Source of the DNA: CAJQGY01 sp964417685
Lineage (GTDB): Bacteria > Pseudomonadota > Gammaproteobacteria > Magnimaribacterales > D2472
Assembly: GCA_964417685.1 (NCBI GenBank)
Contig: CAYQIT010000002.1
Coordinates: 124,001 to 188,000, forward strand
Direction: 5' to 3'
DNA: 64,000 nucleotides
Made by a program: the position numbers and the translations under genes. The notes under the pieces are model-generated. The model saw only the letters and a program-made list of their open reading frames with translations. It did not search any database and was not told the origin of the DNA. Positions within the stretch are counted from its first letter, which is position 1. Each line of letters opens with the position of its first letter. Shown here piece by piece: positions 36,068 through 44,556 of this stretch.

Positions 36068-36896
36068 AATAAAACTTAGAGATTTTACAATCGGAAATAA
36101 TGAAAACCTATCACTAATGGGTGGTATGAATGTATTAGAATCAAGAGATATAGCAATGAATGTGGCTGAAGAATTTGTAAAAGCATCTGAAGCTCTTAAT
36201 ATAAATTATATTTTTAAAGGTTCTTATGACAAAGCTAACCGCAGTTCTATAAATTCATTCAGAGGACCTGGAGTAGAAGAGGGTTTAAAAATTCTTCAAG
36301 AGATAAGAGACACTTTTGATATACCTGTAATAACAGACATTCATGAGCCTGACCAAGCAAAGCCAGTAAGTGAAATTTGTGAAATTGTTCAGATTCCTGC
36401 CTTTCTTGCTAGGCAGACTGATTTGGTAACTGCTGCTGCAAAAACTAATTCAATAATTCAATTTAAAAAACCACAGTTTTTATCTGCTCCTGAGATGAAA
36501 AATACTATTGAGAAATGTATTTCTGCAGGTAATGAAAAAATTACTTTGTGTGAAAGGGGTAACTCATTCGGATACAATAATTTGATTGTTGATACTTTGA
36601 ATTTTCAAATACTTAAAAACCTGTCAAAGCCTGTTATCTTTGATGTAACCCACTCACTTCAACTTCCTGGGGGTCTGGGAAATGCTGCTGGTGGCAGAAG
36701 AGAGTTTTTGCTAAGTCTAGCTAAAGCTGGTATCTCTCAAGGAATTGCTGGTTTATTTTTGGAGGCTCATCCCAATCCTGATGAAGCTAAGTGTGATGGA
36801 CCATGTGCTCTGAAATTAGATATGGTCAAACCATTTTTGAAACAAATAAAAGAACTTGATGATTTCGTAAAGTCACAAGAAACTTTTAAAATTTAA
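36057..36896 (+). CDS. kdsA: 3-deoxy-D-manno-octulosonate 8-phosphate synthase KdsA
   Basis: Condenses PEP with arabinose-5-phosphate (from KdsD, 3.5 kb) to Kdo-8-phosphate for LPS core. KGSYDKANRSSINSFRGPG, ITDIHEP, KPQFLSAPEM and CERGNSFGYNN are family motifs. The residue that separates classes is Asn in GGMNVLES, which indicates the metal-independent class as in E. coli. Length 279. Confidence 0.96.
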   Translation: MKNEIKLRDFTIGNNENLSLMGGMNVLESRDIAMNVAEEFVKASEALNINYIFKGSYDKANRSSINSFRGPGVEEGLKILQEIRDTFDIPVITDIHEPDQAKPVSEICEIVQIPAFLARQTDLVTAAAKTNSIIQFKKPQFLSAPEMKNTIEKCISAGNEKITLCERGNSFGYNNLIVDTLNFQILKNLSKPVIFDVTHSLQLPGGLGNAAGGRREFLLSLAKAGISQGIAGLFLEAHPNPDEAKCDGPCALKLDMVKPFLKQIKELDDFVKSQETFKI

Positions 36897-36903
36897 AATA
36901 ATT

Positions 36904-38181
36904 ATGTCAACAATCACTTCTGTTAAAGCCATTCAGGTATTAGATTCTAGAGGCCTGCCGACTGTTTCTTGTTCAATAAAATTAAGTGATGGTAGCTATG
37001 CATCAGCAATCGTTCCAAGCGGGGCGTCAACGGGAACTAAAGAAGCTCTTGAGTTAAGAGATGGAACTGGTGCTTATTTGGGTAAAGGAGTCCAGAAAGC
37101 TGTAACAAATATTAATAATATTATTGCTCCAGCAATAATAAATCTTGATCCAGAAAAACAAGCTGAGATTGATAAAATAATAATAGATCTTGATGGTACA
37201 AGTGATAAATCGAAGCTTGGCGCTAATGCTATTTTAGCTGTTTCACTAGCAATCTCTCATGTTGCAGCAAAAAGCAAAAATATAGATCTTTTTGAGCATT
37301 TTTCATCAATTTTTAAAGATATCACAGGCAATACACCTTCAAAGTCTTTGCCAATGCCTATGCTGAATATCCTCAACGGAGGGGAGCATGCAGATAATAA
37401 TATCGATATTCAGGAATTTATGATAATTCCATCAAATGCTAAGAGCTTTCAAGAAGCCATGCGATGGTCAAGTGAAATATATTGGAATCTTAAAAATATT
37501 TTAAAAAAACAATCCCTGTCAACAGCAGTAGGTGACGAGGGTGGTTTTGCTCCAAATTTAAAATCTAATGAAGAAGCTTTAAGTCTAATTCTTGATTCAA
37601 TTAGTAAATCTGGTTTAGTGCCAGGAGAAGATGTATTTTTAGCTCTTGATTGTGCGTCTAGCGAATTTTACGATGGCAAAAATTATAACCTGAAAGGTGA
37701 AGGTAGATCGCTTTCCTCTGATGAATTTGTCTCCTATCTTGAGGAGTTAGTAAATAAGTATCCAATCATTTCCATTGAAGATGGTATGGATGAAAACGAC
37801 TTTGATGGCTGGAAGCTATTAACAGATAGAATTGGCAAAAAATGCCAGCTTGTTGGAGATGACTTGTTTGTTACAAATAAGACTATTTTTCAACAAGGGA
37901 TTGATTTGGGGCTTGGAAACTCTATTTTGGTAAAATTTAATCAAATTGGAACTATATCTGAAACAATGGAAACCATTCACTTAGCTAACACCAATGGCTA
38001 TTCATCAATTATTTCCCATAGATCTGGGGAAACTGAAGATACAACGATTTCTGATTTAGCTGTTGGTCTTGGAACAGGGCAGATTAAAACCGGAGCACCA
38101 TGTAGATCCGATAGGGTTGCTAAATACAACAGAATTTTATGGATTGAATCAGATTCAGAGAATATTAAATTATCTGAATGA
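36904..38181 (+). CDS. eno: Enolase
   Basis: Interconverts 2-phosphoglycerate and PEP, and supplies PEP to KdsA and MurA. Signature motifs are VLDSRGLPTV, VPSGASTGTKEA, LNGGEHADNN, GDEGGFAPNL, SIEDGMDENDFDGW, VGDDLFVTN and SHRSGETEDTTI. Length 425 is near E. coli (432). Starts 7 nt after kdsA; overlaps ftsB by 4 nt. Confidence 0.97.
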   Translation: MSTITSVKAIQVLDSRGLPTVSCSIKLSDGSYASAIVPSGASTGTKEALELRDGTGAYLGKGVQKAVTNINNIIAPAIINLDPEKQAEIDKIIIDLDGTSDKSKLGANAILAVSLAISHVAAKSKNIDLFEHFSSIFKDITGNTPSKSLPMPMLNILNGGEHADNNIDIQEFMIIPSNAKSFQEAMRWSSEIYWNLKNILKKQSLSTAVGDEGGFAPNLKSNEEALSLILDSISKSGLVPGEDVFLALDCASSEFYDGKNYNLKGEGRSLSSDEFVSYLEELVNKYPIISIEDGMDENDFDGWKLLTDRIGKKCQLVGDDLFVTNKTIFQQGIDLGLGNSILVKFNQIGTISETMETIHLANTNGYSSIISHRSGETEDTTISDLAVGLGTGQIKTGAPCRSDRVAKYNRILWIESDSENIKLSE

Positions 38182-38480
38182 GCAGATTCTTAAACTTATC
38201 AATTGCACTTTTATCAATTCTGCTTTTAATTCTTCTGTATTCTGTGTTATTTGGTGTTAATAGTTATCAAGAAAAGACATTGCTAATTGAACAAAACAAT
38301 GCCCAAAATATTAAAAATGATCAATTAAAAAAAGAAAATGATATATTGGCTTTTGAGATTCAAAATGCTCAAAATTCAGACGAACATATAGAAAACCTAG
38401 CTAGGGAAAAACTTGGGCTAAGTTATCCTGATGAAGAATTTATAACAATTAAAGATTTAGAAAATATTAAAGATGACTAA
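38178..38480 (+). CDS. ftsB: Cell division protein FtsB
   Basis: Bitopic divisome protein pairing with FtsL. One membrane helix (residues 5-25, LNLSIALLSILLLILLYSVLF) is followed by a periplasmic coiled coil (LIEQNNAQNIKNDQLKKEND) and the conserved IENLAREKLGLSYPDEEFI. Length 100. Standard place between eno and ispD; overlaps both by 4 and 8 nt. Confidence 0.92.
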   Translation: MSRFLNLSIALLSILLLILLYSVLFGVNSYQEKTLLIEQNNAQNIKNDQLKKENDILAFEIQNAQNSDEHIENLAREKLGLSYPDEEFITIKDLENIKDD

Positions 38481-39612
38481 AAAAACTATACCAGTAATAG
38501 TGCCTGCAGCTGGAATAGGCTCACGATTTGAAAACGACATACCAAAACAATATTTTAAGTTAGATGCATTAACCGTAATCGAGACGACAATAAGAGAGTT
38601 GCTAAATTCTAATATAGTTGAAAGGATTGTTATTTGCGTTGCAGACAATGATAAGTTCATTGAGCAGCAGAATTTTTATGATGATCCCAAAATCAAAATT
38701 ATTAAAGGAGGCTTAACAAGAGCTCAGTCAGTTTTTAATGCATTAAACGATCCGGTTATGGAGGATTATGACTATGTTGCTATTCATGATGCCGCTAGGC
38801 CAAACTTCTCCAACACAGACTTAAGTAGCATGCATGATAAATTAATTAATGAAAAACTAGATGGCATTTATCCTTATATACAACTAACAGACTCTTTAAA
38901 GTCCTATCAAAGTGGAACAGTCAATAAAGATGAATTTTATTTTGCTCAAACACCCCAGGTCTGCAAAAAAAGCTCAATACATACTGCTCTAAAAAATTGT
39001 TTAAATAATAATATTGAAGTTCCGGATGAATCTTTTGCTCTTGAGCATTCCCAATTTTTAGTTGATAAAGTTCAAGGACAAAGAAATAACATTAAGATTA
39101 CCTTCAAAGAAGATATTGACCTAATTTCTAAATTTCTTACAAGAACAGGCACCGGTTACGATCTTCATAAGTATAAGGACGGAAAAGGTATTCTCCTTGG
39201 GGGACACTTGATACCATGTGAATATAGTATTGTTGCTCATTCAGATGGAGATGTTCTGCTCCATTCTTTAGCTGACTCAATTCTAGGAGCTTCTGCGCTT
39301 GGAGATATTGGGATGTTTTTCTCTGATACAGATCTTGCAAATAAAGGTTTAGATAGCTCAAAAATTATAGATTTTTGTTTGTTAGAAATAGCTGATATTG
39401 GATTTGAAATATTTAATGTTGATATAACTGTTATATGCGAGTTACCGAAAATAAATCCTCACAGAAATCAGATATTAGAAAGTTTAAGCAAGATATTAAA
39501 AATAAACGTAAATAAAATTGGTTTAAAAGCAACCACGTCAGAAAAGCTTGGTATTATTGGTAACAATCAAGCAATTGCAGTCCAGACACTAACTAATCTA
39601 AAGAAAATATGA
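38473..39612 (+). CDS. ispDF: Bifunctional IspD-IspF (MEP pathway)
   Basis: One open frame of 379 residues joins two MEP-pathway enzymes. Residues 1 to about 220 are IspD (CDP-ME synthase): VPAAGIGSRF, PKQY, AIHDAARP, QTPQVCK. Residues from about 222 are IspF (MEcPP synthase): GYDLHKY (Asp-x-His metal ligands), AHSDGDVLLHSLADSILGA, TTSEKLGIIG. IspD ends FLTRT, as E. coli IspD does, and runs straight into the IspF start. In E. coli ispD and ispF are adjacent separate genes, so this looks like an in-place fusion. Confidence 0.95.
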   Translation: MTKKTIPVIVPAAGIGSRFENDIPKQYFKLDALTVIETTIRELLNSNIVERIVICVADNDKFIEQQNFYDDPKIKIIKGGLTRAQSVFNALNDPVMEDYDYVAIHDAARPNFSNTDLSSMHDKLINEKLDGIYPYIQLTDSLKSYQSGTVNKDEFYFAQTPQVCKKSSIHTALKNCLNNNIEVPDESFALEHSQFLVDKVQGQRNNIKITFKEDIDLISKFLTRTGTGYDLHKYKDGKGILLGGHLIPCEYSIVAHSDGDVLLHSLADSILGASALGDIGMFFSDTDLANKGLDSSKIIDFCLLEIADIGFEIFNVDITVICELPKINPHRNQILESLSKILKINVNKIGLKATTSEKLGIIGNNQAIAVQTLTNLKKI

Positions 39613-40349
39613 AAATACTTCTCACAAATGATGATGGTTATGATGCAGAAAATATTCAGAATCTATTTTTGGAACTTCAAAAAAGTCATGATGTATGGAT
39701 AGTTGCTCCAAAAAATAATTGTAGCGGCATGAGTGCGGCAATTTCATTTTTAAAAGATACAGAAATTGAGCAGGTCAGTGAAAGTATTTTTTCAGTTGAT
39801 GGTACCCCAGCTGATTGTACGTATTTTGGATTATTAGGCCTTGTAGACTTTGAATTTGATATTGTTGTTTCTGGTATCAATCACGGAGCAAATATTGGAA
39901 ATGATGTTTTATATTCTGGCACAGTCGGTGCTGCAGTTGGTGGTAGAAAATTAAAATATCCACCTATTGCAATATCTGTTGCATCTTATGATGCAAAAGA
40001 TCCTATATTTATTGCAAAGAAATCTGTAGAAATTATCGATCTTATTGCAAATTCAGCTAGTGGGTTTAGTGGTAAAGTTTTTAATGTAAACTTACCTGAT
40101 ATAAATGAAGAAGAGTTCAAAGGTATTAAAATTACCTCTCTCGCCCAAAGAGGTATTCCAAATAAACCTGTCATGATTGAAAAAAACAAAAATGTATCTA
40201 CCTATAGATACAATTTTTCTGGAGATCCTATAAAAGGAAATCATTTAACTGATTCAGAGGCAATAAATGATGGATATATTTCAATTTCAATACTAGATTA
40301 TGACCTTGATAATAACGAGCTTATAGAAAGCTTTAAAAAGTTTATATGA
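39609..40349 (+). CDS. surE: 5'/3'-nucleotidase SurE
   Basis: Metal-dependent nucleoside monophosphatase. The metal-binding start ILLTNDDGYDAENI, the NCSGMSAA serine, and SGINHGANIGNDVLYSGTVGAAVGG with the metal-ligand Asn are all present. Length 246 is normal. The truD gene that commonly separates ispF and surE is absent; overlaps ispDF and pcm by 4 nt each. Confidence 0.96.
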   Translation: MKILLTNDDGYDAENIQNLFLELQKSHDVWIVAPKNNCSGMSAAISFLKDTEIEQVSESIFSVDGTPADCTYFGLLGLVDFEFDIVVSGINHGANIGNDVLYSGTVGAAVGGRKLKYPPIAISVASYDAKDPIFIAKKSVEIIDLIANSASGFSGKVFNVNLPDINEEEFKGIKITSLAQRGIPNKPVMIEKNKNVSTYRYNFSGDPIKGNHLTDSEAINDGYISISILDYDLDNNELIESFKKFI

Positions 40350-41029
40350 ACAATTCTGGTTTTACCTTCAGAAGAGTTAGGGAGGAGATGATAGAAAATC
40401 TTCTAAACATGGGCATTAAAGATTTTAGGGTCTTAGATGCAATATCCCAAGTTCCTCGCCATATATTTATTGATGAAGCCTTATGGTCTCGTGCATATGA
40501 AAACAGATCAATAACTATAGGTTATAAGCAGACCATATCGCAGCCATATATAGTGGCTAGAATGACTGAGCTTTTAATTTCTCATACAAAAGATAGAGGA
40601 AAAATTTTTAATGATGTTTTAGAACTTGGTACGGGATGCGGTTATCAATCTGCAGTCCTTTCTTATTTTTGTGAAAATATTTACTCTGTAGAGAGGATTA
40701 AGCCCTTGGTTTCAAAAGCTAGAGAAAATCTAGCTAATCTAAAAATTAGAAATATTGAAATTATCCATGGAGATGGTTTTACCGACTGGGATAAAAATAA
40801 AAAATTTGATGGTGTAATATGTGCAGCCGCGCCGCGAGAATATCCTCATGAGCTAGTGGACTCTCTTAATATTTTTGCAAAGATAGTTCTACCAGTAGGA
40901 AACTCCTCAAATCAAAAATTAAATGTTATTACCAAGATTTCTAAGGATGAAATACATGAGGAAAGTTTTGAGGATGTATCTTTTGTTCCCATGCTGCCAG
41001 GTAAATCTTTTGATGGTTCTGAGTTATGA
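40346..41029 (+). CDS. pcm: Protein-L-isoaspartate O-methyltransferase
   Basis: SAM-dependent repair enzyme for isoaspartyl residues. Motifs are ITIGYKQTISQPYIVARM, motif I VLELGTGCGYQSAVLS, GDGFTDW and VICAAAPREYP. Length 227. The surE-pcm pair is conserved, but nlpD and rpoS, which follow in E. coli and Pseudomonas, are not here. Confidence 0.95.
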   Translation: MNNSGFTFRRVREEMIENLLNMGIKDFRVLDAISQVPRHIFIDEALWSRAYENRSITIGYKQTISQPYIVARMTELLISHTKDRGKIFNDVLELGTGCGYQSAVLSYFCENIYSVERIKPLVSKARENLANLKIRNIEIIHGDGFTDWDKNKKFDGVICAAAPREYPHELVDSLNIFAKIVLPVGNSSNQKLNVITKISKDEIHEESFEDVSFVPMLPGKSFDGSEL

Positions 41030-41766
41030 ATGAAAGGTTAAGGTTTGTAGTTGCTGGATTTTTTGTAGGTCTTGCTGAAATTCTTCCTGGTATATCTGGT
41101 TCCACCGTAGCAATAGCTTTTAATGTTTACCAAAAATTCATTCTATTTTTATCTAATTTAAAAGTATCTAACTTAAGTCTCAAATACGAAGAATTAAATA
41201 AAGTCTTTTTTTTAGATCTTATTATTCCTTTCCTTTTCTCAATGGCTTTGACTGTAATCTTATTATCTAACTTAATAATGTTTTTATTTTCTGAATATAC
41301 ATATTATTTTTTGGTTTTCTTGGGTTTATTGATGTGCTTAATTGCTTTTGTATTACTAAAAAGGATCAAAGGTCGTCTAGATAATAAATTAAAATTATTT
41401 TTTTATTTTAGTCTTGGTGCTGTTTTTGGCTTTTTGTTAAATCAGATTAATTTAATTCTTACAAATCCTAATTTTATTATTCTTTTGGCAGTTGGGTTTA
41501 TAGCTTTTACCTTTTTTTTAATGCCAGGAATATCTGGAAGCGCAGTACTATTGTCTATTGGTGCTTATGAATTGATAATTGGATCGATAGCAACATTAAA
41601 TATAACAACATTAATTCCTTTTGCTTTGGGATGCCTAATATCACTTTTTACAATGCCAAAAATTGTTAATTATCTACTAGATAGATTTAATACAAATATA
41701 ATGACTTTTTTTTCAGCTCTTATTTTAGTTAGCGGGATATTATTGTTCCCATTTATTACCTTATAA
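41026..41766 (+). CDS. popT: DUF368/PopT-family undecaprenyl phosphate translocase
   Basis: Integral membrane protein of 246 residues with about eight helices. It carries the family's repeated PGISGS motif twice, at residues 22-27 (EILPGISGSTVAIAF) and near 168 (LMPGISGSAVLLSIGAYE), suggesting an inverted repeat architecture. DUF368 (PopT) proteins were shown in 2022 to recycle undecaprenyl phosphate across the membrane, which would serve MraY, MurG and O-antigen use. Overlaps pcm by 4 nt. Its stop overlaps the convergent fdxA stop. Confidence 0.88.
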   Translation: MNERLRFVVAGFFVGLAEILPGISGSTVAIAFNVYQKFILFLSNLKVSNLSLKYEELNKVFFLDLIIPFLFSMALTVILLSNLIMFLFSEYTYYFLVFLGLLMCLIAFVLLKRIKGRLDNKLKLFFYFSLGAVFGFLLNQINLILTNPNFIILLAVGFIAFTFFLMPGISGSAVLLSIGAYELIIGSIATLNITTLIPFALGCLISLFTMPKIVNYLLDRFNTNIMTFFSALILVSGILLFPFITL

Positions 41767-42084
41767 ACCTATTAGGTCTCTTTTATTTTTAACTGATTCG
41801 TATTTTTCAGCTTCTGGATGAGGGTCTTTGGCCTCAACTATATTTTCGTATACCTCAGATAGCCGTGCATTAATTTCAATAAAATCAATCTGGTCCTCAG
41901 GAAGCTCATCCTCTGAAAGGATTGCATCAATAGGGCACTCAGGTTCACAAAGAGCGCAATCAATACATTCGTCAGGATGAATGACTAAGAAATCAGGACC
42001 TTCGTAGAAACAATCAACAGGGCATACCTCTACACAGTCTGTGTATTTACATTTAATACAGGATTCAGTTACTACAAATGTCAT
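41761..42084 (-). CDS. fdxA: 7Fe ferredoxin FdxA
   Basis: Small ferredoxin with one [3Fe-4S] and one [4Fe-4S] cluster. The cysteine pattern C9-x7-C17-x3-C21P and C40-x2-C43-x2-C46-x3-C50P matches Azotobacter FdI-type proteins. Length 107. In Pseudomonas fdxA lies just past rpoS; here it is the next gene after pcm-popT but inverted. No Shine-Dalgarno is visible. Confidence 0.94.
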   Translation of the reverse strand: MTFVVTESCIKCKYTDCVEVCPVDCFYEGPDFLVIHPDECIDCALCEPECPIDAILSEDELPEDQIDFIEINARLSEVYENIVEAKDPHPEAEKYESVKNKRDLIGL

Positions 42085-42164
42085 ATACTTAGAATAATAA
42101 CGTAAAATTAAAAAGAAGACTTTAAGTGATTAAACAAAAAAAATATATAAACTTTTAATTAAAG

Positions 42165-42210
42165 TTGTATTTTTCTTATATTAAGTATTATACTGTATAT
42201 ACATACAGTA
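42165..42210 (+). promoter_or_regulatory. recA promoter with LexA (SOS) box
   Basis: TACTGTATATACATACAGTA (42191-42210) matches the E. coli LexA consensus TACTGTATATATATACAGTA at 19 of 20 positions. It overlaps a plausible -10 (TATACT, 42189-42194); TTGTAT (42165-42170) is a -35 candidate 18 bases upstream. The box abuts the recA Shine-Dalgarno AAGGAG. LexA repression of recA is thus strongly suggested. Confidence 0.9.
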
Positions 42211-42221
42211 AGGAGAAGACC

Positions 42222-43241
42222 ATGCCAAAATTAAAAGATACCAAAAAAACCTTAAAGGATACACTTGCAGATATTGATAGCCAGTTCGGGAAAGGCACAG
42301 TTATGAGAATGGGGGATAGAGAGATATTAGACATCCCTTCAATATCTACTGGATCTCTAGGGCTTGATATAGCTCTAGGTATTGGCGGTATTCCTAAAGG
42401 GAGAGTTACAGAAATTTATGGACCAGAATCTTCAGGAAAAACAACTTTAACCTTACAAATTATTGCTCAGTGTCAAAAGGAAGGCGGCACATGTGCCTTT
42501 ATTGATGCAGAGCATGCACTTGATCCGCAATATGCTGAAAAGCTTGGTGTTAATGTTGATGAGCTTCTTTTGTCACAACCTGATACTGGAGAGCAAGCAC
42601 TAGAAGTTGCTGATATGTTAGTTAAATCAAAAAGTGTTGATTTGGTAATTATTGATTCTGTTGCAGCTTTAGTTCCAAGAGCAGAGATTGAAGGCGAGAT
42701 GGGTGACCATCACGTTGGGCTTCAAGCTAGATTGATGTCACAAGCTTTAAGAAAAATTACGGGAAATATTCAAAGGTCTGGTGCAACGGTAGTTTTCATT
42801 AATCAGATAAGAATGAAGATAGGAGTTATGTTTGGTAGCCCTGAAACTACAACTGGAGGAAATGCACTTAAGTTTTATTCTTCAGTGAGGCTTGATATTA
42901 GAAGAATCGGATCTGTTAAAGAAGGCGATGAAGTAATGGGAAATGAGACTAGAGTAAAAGTTGTAAAAAATAAAGTCTCACCACCTTTCAAACAAGCAGA
43001 ATTTCAAATTATGTATGGTTTAGGAATTAACCAAGAGGGTGAAATTTTAGATTTTGGACACAAGCTTGGTTTAGTGGAAAAATCTGGAGCTTTTTACAAA
43101 CTTAATGGCGAAACTATAGGGCAAGGCAAAGTAAAAGCGAGTCTTTATTTGAAAGAAAATGCCAAAATTCGTGATGGCTTAATAAAGGAAATTAGATCTT
43201 CCTATATTGCTTCTAAGCCAAAAGCAAAAGATACAAAATAA
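42222..43241 (+). CDS. recA: Recombinase RecA
   Basis: Strand-exchange ATPase and LexA co-protease. Walker A is GPESSGKTT, with MRMGD, IDAEHALDP, VIIDSVAALVPRAEIEGEMGD and INQIRMKIGVMFGSPETTTGG all conserved. I chose ATG at 42222 (339 residues, MPKLKDTKK), directly after AGGAG; an in-frame TTG-type start at 42165 would place coding sequence through the LexA box. The recX gene often found next is absent. Confidence 0.98.
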   Translation: MPKLKDTKKTLKDTLADIDSQFGKGTVMRMGDREILDIPSISTGSLGLDIALGIGGIPKGRVTEIYGPESSGKTTLTLQIIAQCQKEGGTCAFIDAEHALDPQYAEKLGVNVDELLLSQPDTGEQALEVADMLVKSKSVDLVIIDSVAALVPRAEIEGEMGDHHVGLQARLMSQALRKITGNIQRSGATVVFINQIRMKIGVMFGSPETTTGGNALKFYSSVRLDIRRIGSVKEGDEVMGNETRVKVVKNKVSPPFKQAEFQIMYGLGINQEGEILDFGHKLGLVEKSGAFYKLNGETIGQGKVKASLYLKENAKIRDGLIKEIRSSYIASKPKAKDTK

Positions 43242-43249
43242 TAATTTGC

Positions 43250-43281
43250 TACAATAATCCTTATAAGAAATTTATGAGGAT
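43250..43281 (+). promoter_or_regulatory. Promoter and RBS of the thiolase gene
   Basis: TACAAT (43250-43255) is a good -10 after the recA stop, and GAGGA near 43274 is a Shine-Dalgarno before the ATG at 43288. This is a conventional leader, in contrast to the leaderless starts elsewhere in the window. Confidence 0.5.
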
Positions 43282-43287
43282 TTATTT

Positions 43288-44466
43288 ATGTCGGAGAAAG
43301 CATATATTGTAGGTGCAGTCAGAACTCCTGGTGGCAAAAAAAACGGTAGCTTATGTCAGTGGCACCCCGCAGATATGGGTGCAGTTGTTCTTGATGAGCT
43401 TGTTAAAATTACAGGCATTGATCCAAAAGATATAGATGATGTTATTTTTGGTTGCGTTGATCAAGTTGGAGCTCAATCAGGAAATATTGCTAGAAATTCT
43501 ATACTTGCATCAGGCTTACCAGAATCCGTTCCAGGTACATCTGTTGATAGACAATGTGGGTCATCTCAACAGGCACTTCATTTTGCTGCACAAGCCGTAA
43601 TGTCTGGAACCCAAGATGTTGTTATTGCTGGAGGTGTTGAAGTTATGTCACTTGTTCCAATTGGTGCAAGTGTTAAAGATGGATATGATGCTGGTCATGG
43701 TTTCCCTTTTAATGCAAAAGGTATTGAAGATAGATATCCTGGTGTTTTCTTTTCCCAATTTACAGGCGCAGAACTTGTAGCAGAAAAATGGAAATTATCT
43801 CGTATTGACTTAGATAAATTTGCCTTAGAAAGTCATAAAAAAGCAGCCCATGCAACTTCAGAAGGTTATTTTGATAGAGAAATTATTCCAATAGAATCAA
43901 AGTCAGATGCTATTGATACTTCAATGATCTCAAATGACGAAGGAATTAGATATGACGCATCTTTAGAAGCTTTATCAGGGCTTAAAACAGTCTCAGATGG
44001 CGGAGTTATTACAGCAGGTAATGCTAGTCAAATTACAGATGGAGCTTCTGCTGTTATGGTTTGTAATGAAAAAGGGTTAAGTAAGATTAAAAATGATCCT
44101 AGAGCTGAAATAATCTCTTTATCAGTAGTGGGAGATGACCCTGTTTTTATGCTTACTGGACCAATACCTGCAACAAAATTAGTATTAAAGACTGCTAACT
44201 TAACAATTGATGATATGGATTTGTATGAAGTTAATGAAGCCTTTGCTCCAGTTCCAATGGCATGGTCTCATGAATTAAAAGCTGATTTAAACAAGCTAAA
44301 TGTTAACGGGGGTGCAATTGCACTCGGTCATCCACTTGGAGCAACAGGAACTAAACTTATGACAACATTAATTCACGAGCTTGAAAGAAGAAATGGAACA
44401 TATGCTCTTCAAGCTATATGTGAGGGTGGCGGGACAGCTAACGCAACCATTATTAAAAGGTTATAA
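43288..44466 (+). CDS. Acetyl-CoA C-acyltransferase (thiolase)
   Basis: Thiolase-fold enzyme of 392 residues that cleaves or forms 3-ketoacyl-CoA. The acyl-accepting cysteine is C90 (DRQCGSSQQALHFAAQAV); the second-half catalytic residues are H348 (NGGAIALGHPLGATG) and C378 (CEGGGTANATII). It stands alone with its own promoter, with no beta-oxidation neighbours, so whether it degrades fatty acids or makes acetoacetyl-CoA cannot be decided. Confidence 0.93.
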   Translation: MSEKAYIVGAVRTPGGKKNGSLCQWHPADMGAVVLDELVKITGIDPKDIDDVIFGCVDQVGAQSGNIARNSILASGLPESVPGTSVDRQCGSSQQALHFAAQAVMSGTQDVVIAGGVEVMSLVPIGASVKDGYDAGHGFPFNAKGIEDRYPGVFFSQFTGAELVAEKWKLSRIDLDKFALESHKKAAHATSEGYFDREIIPIESKSDAIDTSMISNDEGIRYDASLEALSGLKTVSDGGVITAGNASQITDGASAVMVCNEKGLSKIKNDPRAEIISLSVVGDDPVFMLTGPIPATKLVLKTANLTIDDMDLYEVNEAFAPVPMAWSHELKADLNKLNVNGGAIALGHPLGATGTKLMTTLIHELERRNGTYALQAICEGGGTANATIIKRL

Positions 44467-44556
44467 ATTGTATATAAAGTTTCTATGTTTTTTTGATATT
44501 TTTAATACAAATGATCTGATATATTGTTTTTATTAAATACATATTAAGGAGTAAAT

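Noticed and set aside
42165..42221. Upstream in-frame start for recA
   Set aside because: It would translate through the LexA box and Shine-Dalgarno; RecA family N-termini start at 42222.
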